A stretch of DNA of 64,000 nt from contig OZ244870.1 in the NCBI GenBank assembly GCA_965221205.1, positions 2,232,001 through 2,296,000 on the forward strand. The letters are read 5' to 3'. The notes beneath the pieces were generated by a model, which was not told the origin of the DNA, ran no database searches, and worked only from the letters and a program-made list of their open reading frames with translations. This DNA is from CBDFMG01 sp965221205 [NCBI: bacterium]. GTDB taxonomy: Bacteria; SM23-31. Each line of letters opens with the position of its first letter. Position 1 is the stretch's first letter. Below, piece by piece: positions 10,126 through 19,916 of this stretch. The translations under genes were made by a program, and so were the position numbers.

Positions 10126-10354
10126 ATCAAACTCCATTATTAAACATACAAATGTCAATGAAAATACGTTATTATAAAAAAAAGCTGGTTTTTAATGGAA
10201 TGATTTATTTACTATATGCATAAGAGAAAATTTCATAAGTTCATAAGAGGGGATAGGTAATCTTTTGTAAAAAATATAAGCAAAAGTTTATCTATATTAA
10301 AGAGATTTTTTTGTCATTAATAGTTATTGTGTAATAAACGTATAAGGATGACCG

Positions 10355-11512
10355 ATGAAAGAAATTAGGGTAGGTTTAATTGGATGCGGCTTCATGGGCA
10401 AAGCGCATAGTAATGCCTTCCTGAATGTTGCAAAATTTTTCCCGTTGGATGCAAAACCTGTCATGAAAGTGATCTGTGCGAGAACAGAAGCAAATGTCAA
10501 AACTGTTCAAGAGAACTGGGGATGGGAACGTTATGAAACGGATTATAAAAAAATGCTGAGTAGTGGTGATATCGACTTGTTGGATATTTCGACTCCTAAT
10601 ATAAGTCACAAAGAAATCGCACTCATGGCAGCAGAAAAGGGGATTGACATTCTTTGTGAAAAACCGCTTGCAATGAACTCGGATGAAGCGAGAGAAATGG
10701 TAAATGCTGCGAAAAAAGCAAACATTAAAAATTTGGTATGTTTCAATTACCGGCGTGTTCCGTCTATCGCTCTGGCAAAACAGCTTATTGATGAAGGTGA
10801 AATCGGTGATATATTTCATGTCAGAGCGGTTTATTTACAGGATTGGATAATTGATCCGGAATTTCCGTTGGTATGGAGACTGAAAAAAGAAATAGCCGGG
10901 TCTGGTTCTCATGGCGACCTGAATGCTCATATTATCGATCTCGCCCGTTATTTAGTTGGGGAATTCGACGAAGTTTCCGGATTGGAAAAAACCTTTATCA
11001 AAACGAGACCGCTGCCAGCTGAAGAGGGTAGTCTGGCTGCAACCGGCACAACAACCCAAACAGGTGAAGTGACGGTTGATGATGCTGTCCTGTTTTTAGC
11101 AAAATTTAAAAATGGAGCTGTAGGAAGCTTTGAAGCAACACGGTTTGCCAACGGAAGAAAAAATAATAATAGAATGGAGATTAATGGTAGTAAAGGGTCA
11201 CTGATGTTCAATCTTGAACGGATGAACGAACTCGAGTTTTTCTCTGACTCAGGACCTAATTACAGGAAAGGATTCAGAACAATTCTTGCCACCGAACCAG
11301 ATCATCCGTATGTAGGTGCGTATTGGCCTCCCGGCCATATTATCGGATGGGAACATACGTTTCTGAATGTAGTCTATGATATGATCACAGGTATTACAAA
11401 AAGCAAACTTATTGCTCCAGATTTTGAAGACGGCCTTAAATGTCAGCAGGTATTGGATGCTGTAATCAAATCCTCTGATGAAAAAAGCTGGATCGATGTG
11501 GATGAAATGTAG
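10355..11512 (+). CDS. Cytosolic Gfo/Idh/MocA family oxidoreductase
   Basis: 385 aa with no export signal, unlike the three minus-strand relatives. Rossmann loop GCGFMG at 10-15 starts almost at the N-terminus; EKP motif at 102-104 (ILCEKPLAM). The segment GSGSHGDLNAHIIDLARYL holds the conserved aspartate/histidine pair of the catalytic region. AAGGA precedes the ATG. Members of this type act on inositols and keto-sugars with NAD(P). It is followed after 78 bp by a sugar isomerase/epimerase on the same strand, a common two-gene arrangement for oxidation-isomerisation of imported sugars. The substrate is unknown. Confidence 0.9.
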   Translation: MKEIRVGLIGCGFMGKAHSNAFLNVAKFFPLDAKPVMKVICARTEANVKTVQENWGWERYETDYKKMLSSGDIDLLDISTPNISHKEIALMAAEKGIDILCEKPLAMNSDEAREMVNAAKKANIKNLVCFNYRRVPSIALAKQLIDEGEIGDIFHVRAVYLQDWIIDPEFPLVWRLKKEIAGSGSHGDLNAHIIDLARYLVGEFDEVSGLEKTFIKTRPLPAEEGSLAATGTTTQTGEVTVDDAVLFLAKFKNGAVGSFEATRFANGRKNNNRMEINGSKGSLMFNLERMNELEFFSDSGPNYRKGFRTILATEPDHPYVGAYWPPGHIIGWEHTFLNVVYDMITGITKSKLIAPDFEDGLKCQQVLDAVIKSSDEKSWIDVDEM

Positions 11513-11590
11513 AAAGTACCAACACTATGAATAATTCTAAAATCATTAGTAAATAACTATCTATTTCAGTGTAGATAAGGAGGAGAAGTT

Positions 11591-12553
11591 ATGAAAGTAG
11601 GAGTGCTAACCGTACTATTCGGCTCAATGTCATTTGAAGAAGTTCTTGAATATGTTTCTAAAATTGGCTTGGAAGCGATTGAATTAGGAACGGGCAATTA
11701 TGTCGGTTCTCCTCACACGAATGTAAAGGAATTGCTGTCGAGCGACCAGGAAATTGAAGACTACAAGAAAAAAGTAGCAGACAAAGGACTTGAGATTAGT
11801 GCTTTGAGTTGCCATGGTAATCCGCTACACCCCGATAAGACTATTGCAGAAACGAATCATAACGTTCACCGGGACACGGTAATTCTGGCATCAAAAATGG
11901 GTTTGGATACTGTTATCAATTTTTCCGGATGTCCTGGAGGATCCGAGAACGATCCGTATCCGAACTGGGTTACTTGTCCATGGCCCGATGATTATTCGAA
12001 AATATTGGAATGGCAGTGGGCAGAAAAAGTTATCCCATACTGGAAACAGGAATCAAAATTCGCAGCAGATCACGACGTGAGAATTGCCTTTGAAATGCAT
12101 CCCGGATTTGTTGTGTACAATACAGAAAGTATGCTGAGATTACGGGAAGAGTGCGGAAATAATTTAGGTGCCAATTTTGACCCGAGCCACCTTTTCTGGC
12201 AAGGCATGGATCCGATCGTAAGCCTCAAAAAATTAGAAGGAGCGATTTTTCATGTCCACGCTAAAGATTGCCGAGTAGATGATGGCAATACGAGAGCGAA
12301 CGGTGTTTTAGACATTAAACCTTATGGCGATGAACTCAACAGATCATGGGTATTTCGGACAGTGGGATACGGTCATGGTGAAACGTTCTGGCGTGATTTT
12401 GTGAGTACACTGCGGATGGTAGGCTATGATGGTGTGCTGAGCATTGAGCATGAAGACAGCCTTATGAGTTCGGATGAGGGTTTTAAAAAAGCCGCCAACT
12501 TTTTACAGGATATTGTCATCAAAAACCAAGCCGGCGCAATGCATTGGGCATAA
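11591..12553 (+). CDS. Sugar phosphate isomerase/epimerase (xylose isomerase-like TIM barrel)
   Basis: 320 aa. AP-endonuclease-2-type TIM barrel: LEAIELGTGNYVG, AFEMHPGFVVYN, NLGANFDPSHLFWQGMD, GAIFHVHAKDCR and GVLSIEHEDSLM hold the acidic and histidine residues that bind the divalent metal in this superfamily. A very strong Shine-Dalgarno (AAGGAGGAG) precedes the ATG. It follows the cytosolic Gfo/Idh gene and ends at a strong hairpin terminator at 12614-12647, so the pair forms its own short operon. The likely role is isomerisation, epimerisation or keto-sugar processing in the cytoplasm. The family is broad and the substrate is not predictable. Confidence 0.9.
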   Translation: MKVGVLTVLFGSMSFEEVLEYVSKIGLEAIELGTGNYVGSPHTNVKELLSSDQEIEDYKKKVADKGLEISALSCHGNPLHPDKTIAETNHNVHRDTVILASKMGLDTVINFSGCPGGSENDPYPNWVTCPWPDDYSKILEWQWAEKVIPYWKQESKFAADHDVRIAFEMHPGFVVYNTESMLRLREECGNNLGANFDPSHLFWQGMDPIVSLKKLEGAIFHVHAKDCRVDDGNTRANGVLDIKPYGDELNRSWVFRTVGYGHGETFWRDFVSTLRMVGYDGVLSIEHEDSLMSSDEGFKKAANFLQDIVIKNQAGAMHWA

Positions 12554-12613
12554 CATTGCAATTATATTCTTTCTGCCAGGTTATCTTCTTGAAGATCAAA
12601 TTAATAATTAATC

Positions 12614-12647
12614 AAAAAAAGGCGTTCTAATTGAACGCCTTTTTTTT
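12614..12647. terminator. Bidirectional intrinsic terminator
   Basis: Perfect 7-bp GC-rich stem GGCGTTC (12621-12627) / GAACGCC (12633-12639) with a 5-base loop, flanked by seven A on the left and eight T on the right, so it can stop transcription on both strands. It lies between the convergent epimerase gene (stop 12553) and the MFS gene (stop 12668). Confidence 0.9.
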
Positions 12648-12667
12648 GAGATATGATTTATTTTATT

Positions 12668-13792
12668 CTATACCACACGAAAAATAAGTGAAACAACAAA
12701 TAAAACACCTGCTGTAACTGCTAAAATGACCAAGCTCTTCTGGATTGTTTTTCCTTGAGCATAATTTCCAATTGCTTTAGGAATTATTGTACCACCGAGC
12801 AAGCCTACTGCGAACATGATAGCGAAAGCACTCCCGTATAATTCCGGTGCTATTTTGGAAAATGTATAGCCAATAACCGTTGGGAAAACCGGTCCGAAAA
12901 CAAGTCCAGTGATCAAAACACCTACCGTAGCTATCATTTTATTCTTAGCCATTATCATAATAATAATGGTTGCCACTGAAACAATTGCAAGAACAGCGAT
13001 AATTGTCGCACCAATTTCAGGCGACACAAATTTTGACGTAACGAGTCTTGCTATCATGAGGGCTATCCAAAATCCTGATAACACTCCGCTTGCTTTTCCG
13101 GCAGTCAAACCTACTTCAGTAAGAAAAGAGGTTATCCAACCACCCATTGAAACTTCAAGAGCTATATAACAAAATAATGCAAGAGAAGCGATCAAAACAA
13201 CAGGATTACCAAGCAAACTAAACGCGCTCCCGACTCCATAACTCTCTAATTCAGGATAAGCACTTGTCCATAAAGCAAATATAATTGGTATAAGCACGAT
13301 GGCACCAACAATGCTCAATGTATTGGAAAATCCGAGCCGTTTCAGCAAAAGACCGATAAAAAAGGGAGTTAAGAATGCCCCAACACCAAAAAAAACATTT
13401 CCAAAATTACTGGCGGCAGGTGGATTTTGTCCATCGAAAAGCACTATAGGTAAAAGAGTATTGCCGACAGTATTGACGCACATTCCTCCGATCCCTAATC
13501 CGACACAGGCTATAACTACTCCTTTGTAAGAACCAGAATACGCCACCATAAAAATACTGAGACCAGCGATCAAAGAACCAATGACGGCAATAGGTTTGTG
13601 TCCAAAAGAATCCACAAGAGGACCGATGAGAAGCACCAAGATAATGGAAGTAAACATTAGTGTTGATATCAAGCTGCCAAATTTCGCATCATCAATTTTA
13701 AGTTTTTCTGTCAGTGGTAGTTTAATTGCTCCAAGAATAGAGAAGACTATCCCTATCCCAAGCACCCCAAGAATTGCTACGAGTTGAATCAT
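12668..13792 (-). CDS. MFS transporter, probable sugar permease
   Basis: 374 aa, almost entirely hydrophobic with about 11-12 predicted membrane helices. The loop between helices 2 and 3 carries the MFS signature in the form LVDSFGHKP (GxxxDxxGxR-like). Glycine-rich helices (VGLGIGGMCVNTVGN) resemble the fucose/glucose-type symporter branch. GAGGA lies six bases before the ATG. It faces the Gfo/Idh-epimerase operon across the shared terminator, so uptake of the oxidised or released sugar is a reasonable inference. The substrate is not known. Confidence 0.85.
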   Translation of the reverse strand: MIQLVAILGVLGIGIVFSILGAIKLPLTEKLKIDDAKFGSLISTLMFTSIILVLLIGPLVDSFGHKPIAVIGSLIAGLSIFMVAYSGSYKGVVIACVGLGIGGMCVNTVGNTLLPIVLFDGQNPPAASNFGNVFFGVGAFLTPFFIGLLLKRLGFSNTLSIVGAIVLIPIIFALWTSAYPELESYGVGSAFSLLGNPVVLIASLALFCYIALEVSMGGWITSFLTEVGLTAGKASGVLSGFWIALMIARLVTSKFVSPEIGATIIAVLAIVSVATIIIMIMAKNKMIATVGVLITGLVFGPVFPTVIGYTFSKIAPELYGSAFAIMFAVGLLGGTIIPKAIGNYAQGKTIQKSLVILAVTAGVLFVVSLIFRVV

Positions 13793-14134
13793 ATATAATC
13801 CTCATTTCATAAGTTTAGATTCATTACGTCTATTATACGTCATTAAAACCATGTTATAATTAACAGGTATTGGAAAGGCAATAAACCCATCACAGTGCCA
13901 GTCGTACTTCCTGAAAACCGCCTTTGGCTCATGCTTCTTCAATCAGGTATTTTACATTTTCTAGTTTTCATATATTGAGATTTGAAGAACCTTTTTATAA
14001 CGACCAGGAAAAAGAATCTGTTACAAAAAACATACAGAAACAGTTATGGTTTTTAAGGACATTGCTACCATAATAAAACCACAAAGATTATTAACTTTGG
14101 TTAAATAAGATTCCACTCCATTTACAACAATTTA
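13793..14134. other. Intergenic region, no gene seen
   Basis: 342 bp upstream of the MFS gene and downstream of the ThuA-like gene. Stops occur in all frames and I saw no RNA fold or repeat. It presumably contains the MFS promoter, but no clear boxes stand out. Confidence 0.5.
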
Positions 14135-15070
14135 TCACCAAACCACTTTGTCCGGGGCGATAACTACAGCATTTTCTTTGCCTGGGAATGAGCTTGGTGT
14201 GCCTATGGTGACTTTGCCGGTTGCCACGTACTCTGTTCCTCTGGCCAGGACGGTCTGATAACCTACGCAGTGAACTGCTTCACCAAATGGGGCGTTTTCA
14301 TCATTATAATGTCCCATCGGGATGTGAAATATCTTACCTTTGCCGTAGGTGATGACCATCAACATCGGTTCGTTTTCCTTAGTATAGAGGGAATACGAAT
14401 GAGCCAGCACTTCTACATTTCTAGCCGGGCCACGAAGTGCGCTATACAGTTCATCTGCAGCGTGCATCCATTCTGTAGGTAGGCCTTTAAGGATAGGGTG
14501 AGAAGGCTGGTCGTGAATAACTTGAAATTCGCGCATTCTTCCATGTTCACCGCTGAGCCCCTCATTAGGAGAAGCGGCTGTCCATTTACTATTGACCATG
14601 CGTAAAAGTGAGCCAGATTTCCCAGCCTCTCGGCCACCCCAGCCACCGACACCGATCATTTCGTTGTAAGCATCCCAATTAGCCCAGGCGTTATCCGCCG
14701 CATGAATGGGCACAAAGCCGCCGCCTTCCCTGACGAATCTTTCAAAATTTGCACTCGTCTTAGATGACCAGAGAGGATCGCAGCCATCATTATCTTCACA
14801 ATCATCGTTAAAATTACTGACAACGACCTCGTAATCGGAAAATTTGGGACGCCATGCATTCCACTTTTCCTTTGGAGCTTTTTTAAAAGGTGAAGTGCTG
14901 ATGTCAACAATGAATCGACCGGTCTGCTCAAGAGTAGCTTTAGTGGCGATAGTAGTACTTTCCCAATCATGATTATTTACACCATCAACGATCAGAACCT
15001 TGATCTGGTCTTGAGCGAAACTGACTGATGTCATGAGTGATACCATTACAATTGCGAAGAAAAATTTCAT
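14135..15070 (-). CDS. Secreted ThuA-like domain protein
   Basis: 311 aa with a Sec signal peptide (FFFAIVMVSLMTSVSFAQ). The mature protein is a ThuA-like fold: IKVLIVDGVNNHDWEST at the start, FVREGGGFVPIHAADNAW in the middle and YGKGKIFHIPMGHYNDE near the end, the usual landmarks of the trehalose-utilization family. The first ThuA protein of the window is Tat-exported while this one uses Sec; they share family but little sequence. It stands alone between the MFS gene and a broken DUF5916 gene. The role in keto-sugar metabolism is inferred from family and context. Confidence 0.85.
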   Translation of the reverse strand: MKFFFAIVMVSLMTSVSFAQDQIKVLIVDGVNNHDWESTTIATKATLEQTGRFIVDISTSPFKKAPKEKWNAWRPKFSDYEVVVSNFNDDCEDNDGCDPLWSSKTSANFERFVREGGGFVPIHAADNAWANWDAYNEMIGVGGWGGREAGKSGSLLRMVNSKWTAASPNEGLSGEHGRMREFQVIHDQPSHPILKGLPTEWMHAADELYSALRGPARNVEVLAHSYSLYTKENEPMLMVITYGKGKIFHIPMGHYNDENAPFGEAVHCVGYQTVLARGTEYVATGKVTIGTPSSFPGKENAVVIAPDKVVW

Positions 15071-15331
15071 TTTAATCTTCTCTCAGTAGAATAACAATTA
15101 ATAAATGATAGACAGTTGAGCCTTAGTTCTGAACTACATAGTTTCCTCAAATGTTATTTCTGCGCTTCCGGAGCACTTCATCAAAAGCCTTAATGCTCCC
15201 TTCTTTACCTGATTGTACGTTATCAGAATTATTTATTACTTTGTTAAAATATTAAAATAACTTTGAGTAATAGCAAGATCAAAATCTACATTCGAACACT
15301 ATCAGCAATAATCTTAATTGTGAGATCATGG

Positions 15332-17455
15332 TTATTTTCGTAATAGATACGTGAATTTTGCAAGGAGTGTTCTGTTGCTGAGTTCTTGACTTGCAGTACC
15401 AACCAAATTTTCCTGATTATAAATCATAAATACAATATTCTCTGAAATTCTGTCTCTGTTTTCGAACAAAAAAGCATCATCATTCCACTGAAAAAATTCT
15501 TTGATAAAAAGATCCGTGCTGAACGCATAACTTAAGCGGGACAAGTGTATTTGTATAGAATTGTCCATTGGGAGTTTAATTTCGTTATAGTTGTAACCCA
15601 TACTGGCTATAATACACGAGCATGAGCCCGAACAACCGCATTCAGGCCTACACACCACGCGTTGAACCGGTAAAGAAATCCCCTCCATTCGCAAAAAGCG
15701 ATCCGCTTATCGCTTTTGTCCTGTCGAACTGGACTCTACCGTTGTATTTGGTAATTGTGTAACCGTTTCGCGGAATGAACAATGCAGGACGAATTTCAAA
15801 TTCTTCATCGAGGTATTCGTGTTCTCGATCTATTGAAAAAATGATGTTTGTGGTGTTATGGAAATTAATAAAAAGCGTACCTCTTACCTGTTTGTTAAGT
15901 ACACGATTGCTGTGGTTTGTCTGGTGGTTACCGATAACTGTGAGAAATAATTGTCTGACTGATTGCAACATAGTTAGACAATTATTTCTCCATCGGTACG
16001 TTTGATACCGATCCTTCTTAAAAATCAAATTTCCGGATTAAATGAACTTTCAATATCCGGATAAGATAGGTTATATTTCCAGCATATCCGATTGAAGAAT
16101 CAAACCTGCGTTCCCGGCAAAATTATTGCGTTTTCCGGATTCGTCGGGAGAATACGTTCCTGCACCTACAAAAAAAACGAAAACTTTTCATTCACGTTAA
16201 AATTTGAATCAAATCCAATTGAACGATTATAACCACCATCGATTTCTTCTTTATTTAATAACATAACACCAACACTTGATCGCGAAAAGATATTCCGTTT
16301 TAACCTGAATGCGCTGAAGTTTGTTTCCGGAATTACCTGTACATCGTCTGTGATCGATGTTTTTTTAGTCTGTATGGAGAACATCCCGAGTGAATTGTTG
16401 CCGATTTTATCGTTTAACCTGACTCTGCCAATAATTGGAATAGGATTTCCATCAGCAATTCCAATATTACGACTGTGAAATAGTTGAATATTAGCTGCTC
16501 CTCGTATAAAACCGCTCGTGCTTACCCTGCCCTGACCGAACGAGAATAATTCTGCACCTTCCAAAAAGAAATCCCGCTTTTCCGGAAAAAACAGATCGAA
16601 CTGCGTAAGATTTACCTTCTCCCGCTCGGCTTCAACCTGCGCAAAATCCGTGTTGTAGGTAAAATCTGCTGTTAATGTCGAAGTGATATTTGCTTTGAGG
16701 TCTATGCCGACATCGCTAAGTTTTTCGTCCACAAAGTCGTTCCGCTGTAAGCCACCAGTCAAGAATGGTTTGAAGTCAAAGTTTCCCTCCATCTTGAGAC
16801 TGTTGAAGCCTGATATATCTCCCGCTTCAGAGATACGTGTCTGCCCTTCTCTACCTGCATAGAGTGGCGCCAGCCTCCAGTAGTCAAATTTATTTTTTCG
16901 AATAATTCTTCGCACAAAATTACCTCCTATAACAATACTGTCTCCTTCTCGAAAACTGAGTGTCTGCCAGAGAATTGCTATTTCAAGGGACCATCCACTT
17001 TCATCGGCCGAAGTCTTTGTAGTCCAGATGCCGTCCCAATTACGGTTCCAAATTTTTCCGTCTTCGCCGACAAACGCATCAATACGCGATCCGGTCGCAT
17101 TTATTATAAAATTGTATGCGTTCCGATGGTTACGAAATGTATCAAGCACCATTTCAAATGAATCATCATTGAACGGACTGCCGTCACACCGCATTTCCGA
17201 TATGCGAATTTTATCGGGCTCAGACTCGTACAAATGAACACCAAAGTATACATTTGTTTCATCATAGATAATTGCAAATTCGGTCTTTTCCGTCGGGGGT
17301 GCACCGGTCATCGGAACCCGCTGGATGAAATCCCTCTGAAATTCTACCTGTTCCAACACAGGATCATCAAGAACACCGTCAATCTCCGGACCATTTAAGA
17401 CCTTTATCGCATTCATTTTGCGATGGTTGTAAATCGGTTCACCATCAATGGACAT
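15332..17455 (-). pseudogene. Broken DUF5916 / carbohydrate-binding-9-like outer-membrane protein
   Basis: The intact N-terminal part (429 codons, 17455-16166) has a carbohydrate-binding-family-9-like domain (LNGPEIDGVLDDPVLEQ, NVYFGVHLYESEPD) followed by the start of a DUF5916 barrel (FFPEKRDFFLEGAELFSF). The rest survives in pieces: FFVGAGTYSPDES in another frame after a run of eight T near 16166, NPEI-stop-FLRRIGIKRTDG near 16040 with TGA for a conserved glycine, DEEFEIRPALFIPRNGYTI (15770s), and a C-terminal piece FSTDLFIKEFFQWND ending in LLAKFTYLLRK at 15332. At least five lesions are present, and a 15-bp inverted repeat sits inside. The intact family is about 700-900 aa and probably binds or imports glycans. 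No signal peptide remains in frame. Confidence 0.85.
15942..15990. repeat. 15-bp perfect inverted repeat inside the DUF5916 pseudogene
   Basis: GAGAAATAATTGTCT (15942-15956) is repeated inverted as AGACAATTATTTCTC (15976-15990) with a 19-base spacer. The arms do not code for recognisable DUF5916 sequence. It may be an insertion scar or the product of template switching. It is too short and T-poor to be a convincing terminator. Confidence 0.75.
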
Positions 17456-17651
17456 GTAGATTGCTTTGGGTTGCCGGCGAGATGCTTTCTTCTACCTCCG
17501 CATAATGTTCCGACAGATGCCAGCCGGAACTGTATGGGAACTCCACTTTATACGGCACTATCATTCCTAAAATGGGGTCACCAAAGTCGCGGGGAGGTTC
17601 TTCCCAAACAAAATTTTGTGAACTACCTGAGAGGATTGATGTAATAATCAT
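17445..17651 (-). pseudogene. Orphan reading-frame fragment upstream of the DUF5916 remnant
   Basis: 68 codons of protein-like sequence (NFVWEEPPRDFGDPILGMIV, WHLSEHYAEVEESIS) that run into the beginning of the DUF5916 frame shifted by one base; shifting frame near 17480 would continue into RRQPKAIYMSIDGEPIYNH. It may be the lost N-terminal part of the DUF5916 gene or the tail of a deleted neighbour. I do not recognise a family. Confidence 0.3.
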
Positions 17652-17715
17652 CCGCTCATAAAGAACGGGGGTTTTTTATTTTGGAAGTATACAAGAAGCC
17701 ATAATTGAAGCCCTG

Positions 17716-17973
17716 TTATTTCGGATTCGCCAGTGTTTTTATTTCATAATACGCCCTGAATCCGTTCCCTGCAACGAGAAAATTTGCAGGACCGCCAATC
17801 TTAAAAGGAGTGCCTGCATACTCTAAGGCTGACAATGGGATATAGGTATTGCTTCCTGAAGTAGAAAAAGGCGAACTATGTTGAGCATGTAATTCTAATG
17901 AACCGGTTAATACCAGAAGTATGGATATTCCAATAGTCTGTACACAATTCTTAAGTGGAGGGCTAATATTCAT
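17716..17973 (-). CDS. Short secreted protein of unknown function
   Basis: 85 aa. A plausible signal peptide (TIGISILLVLTGSLELHAQ) is followed by about 55 residues (SGSNTYIPLSALEYAGTPFK, NFLVAGNGFRAYYEIK). I recognise no family. It ends 64 bp before the orphan fragment at 17651 and may itself be a truncated N-terminus of a larger secreted protein, since its neighbour downstream is decayed. The start ATG lacks a clear Shine-Dalgarno. Confidence 0.4.
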   Translation of the reverse strand: MNISPPLKNCVQTIGISILLVLTGSLELHAQHSSPFSTSGSNTYIPLSALEYAGTPFKIGGPANFLVAGNGFRAYYEIKTLANPK

Positions 17974-18088
17974 ATGTATGTAATCGTTATAGTTGGACTT
18001 TTTATGTTAAAAGCTAAGCGATACAATGAGTTAGTCCGAGTGTTTTTTCCACACGTACATTACAATTTGCGACAATTGTCCAATAGTG

Positions 18089-19441
18089 TTATTCTTGCAG
18101 AATAGATTGATTAACATATACTTGTCCATCTTTGACGACAACATATCCATCACGTATGACCAAGTCTGTTTTCGTTAGGTCGTCAAGGTTCACATCCGGC
18201 TTGCCGTCAATCACGATAATATCCGCGAGTTTTCCCGGTTCTATTGTTCCCAGCTTATCATCCATATCAAGGATCTCAGCGCTTGTCTTTGTGGCCGCGA
18301 CAAGGGCTTCTGGAATAGAATACTTTCCTTCAACAAAATACTTTAATTCTGTAATATAGCTACTGGGCAAAAGTTCTGGTCTTCCCTCTAAACCAATACC
18401 CATTTTAATTCCGACATTTCTTTGGCGCCGAAACAAATTCATCACTGTTACGTTTGATAAAGTTATCTGGTCGATGTTTGTAGGGTTTAAGATCATAGGA
18501 ATTGATTCTATCCCTCGTTCTGCCATCAACATGATTGTTTCTTCTGTGCGGGGTGCCATCTTTTCCACAATATCAACTCCTTCTTCAACCGCCCATTCAA
18601 GATAGTACATGCCAGTAATCCAGGATGAACTCCAAGAGTGTACTCCGGCATCTACCCCAACCTTTATTCCTAAAGCGTGTGCTTCTTCTATGGCCGATGC
18701 AATTTCTTCCCGACTGAACATGCTGACGATGTGGATTAGATCGGCACCCTTATTAAATTGCTCCCGTACAGCTTTGCGCCAATCGTCCGGTCCATCAACG
18801 GTGCGTTCTGAATCTACCAAGGGATTGAACGTTTGCCTTCCCTCGGTTGAGTGCCCGCCTGTACTGGTAATGGCTTGGCCGGCAGCAAACACTCTTGGGC
18901 CAGGAATTCGATTTTGGGAGACAAATTCTTTTAATCGAAATGGTATATCCCCATGTGATGCAGCATCACGAATACTTGTGACACCACTTTGGATATAATA
19001 GCGAAGACGCTCAACAGCTGTAAGGGTATGTGTTGGGCCATAATTAATTCGTGGAATAATTTCAGTTATATGAGTATGGAGATCAATAAGACCCGGCATG
19101 ATGGTTTTGCCTGAAACATCAATCACTTGGGCATCTCCGGGCCAAGCTGTTGAACCTGATGGCAGAATTTCTTTAATTTTGTTCCGTTCAATGACAATAG
19201 TTCCACTGCGGACTGCTGTACCAGTCCCATCAAAAATCCGCCCTCCAGTTAAAACCAGCATACCTTGGGGTCCTTGCTGATCAGGCGGTATAGGAATTCG
19301 TCTGGGGTCGTCGGAGGTTGTTGCATTTTCATTGAGCCATGTCCGTCGGTCTTGTGCCTTCTCCTGACCAAGAGCAAAATCACATAATGTTAATATCCCG
19401 ACAATAGAGAATAAAATTGACCGTGTTAGTAATTTAGTCAT
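18089..19441 (-). CDS. Exported amidohydrolase-superfamily protein lacking several usual metal ligands
   Basis: About 450 aa. ATG 19441 is preferred to 19450 because AGGAG is nine bases upstream of it, while it abuts the other. Signal peptide (ILFSIVGILTLCDFALGQ), then an imidazolonepropionase-like amidohydrolase: MLVLTGGRIFDGTG, PGLIDLHTHI with the HxH ligands, and C-terminal GTIEPGKLADIIVID. However, the positions where this family normally has the bridging lysine (IKI), the two later histidines (V.aHa and IEHG) and the aspartate read LIHIVS, VGVDAGVHS, IVEKMAP and LEGRPELL. Either it uses a different metal set or it is not a standard hydrolase. Its neighbours are a broken M24 peptidase and a sodium symporter. 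Confidence 0.8.
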   Translation of the reverse strand: MTKLLTRSILFSIVGILTLCDFALGQEKAQDRRTWLNENATTSDDPRRIPIPPDQQGPQGMLVLTGGRIFDGTGTAVRSGTIVIERNKIKEILPSGSTAWPGDAQVIDVSGKTIMPGLIDLHTHITEIIPRINYGPTHTLTAVERLRYYIQSGVTSIRDAASHGDIPFRLKEFVSQNRIPGPRVFAAGQAITSTGGHSTEGRQTFNPLVDSERTVDGPDDWRKAVREQFNKGADLIHIVSMFSREEIASAIEEAHALGIKVGVDAGVHSWSSSWITGMYYLEWAVEEGVDIVEKMAPRTEETIMLMAERGIESIPMILNPTNIDQITLSNVTVMNLFRRQRNVGIKMGIGLEGRPELLPSSYITELKYFVEGKYSIPEALVAATKTSAEILDMDDKLGTIEPGKLADIIVIDGKPDVNLDDLTKTDLVIRDGYVVVKDGQVYVNQSILQE

Positions 19442-19916
19442 GCTTAACATCTCCTAATTTTTTATATACAATAATTCTGATACTTTAAATAAAAGTTAAA
19501 ACGCTTATAGCTTTGACACATGTTTCTCTCATTTGCAGGCAGTACGAGTTCTGCCTGCAAACACCTTTCCAGACAGTTCTATACATGTCTATACGATTGA
19601 AAACGATTCAAACTTTTCTTGCATGTTTAAGATGATTTTAAAAAAATCAGATAGAGAGTTTGAAGTATTAATAAAAAACTGGGCAATACCGAAATGTGAT
19701 TAAAAATAGGATATAGGAATTTTTTGTTGTTTTGAGTCAAATTAATTTTTATTCCATATATATTTTGGAATAAAAACCGGTTTTGAGATGAGGGAGTTAC
19801 TTAGATAAAAATGTTGAATATTACTTTTGCAAGATAGCCAATGAGTAACTCCACTAATCAGATCACCTAAAACGGCATCAATTTTCTAATATAAATTCGC
19901 TTACGCAGCTTAATGA
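19442..19916. other. Intergenic region between pseudogene and amidohydrolase
   Basis: About 475 bp, very AT-rich, with no open frame of note. A weak 9-bp inverted repeat, GGAGTTACT (19793-19801) and AGTAACTCC (19844-19852), is separated by 42 bases; it lacks a T-run and I assign it no function. Confidence 0.4.

Noticed and set aside
19793-19852. 9-bp inverted repeat upstream of the amidohydrolase region as an operator
   Set aside because: The arms are 42 bases apart and no matching copy was seen near any promoter in the window.
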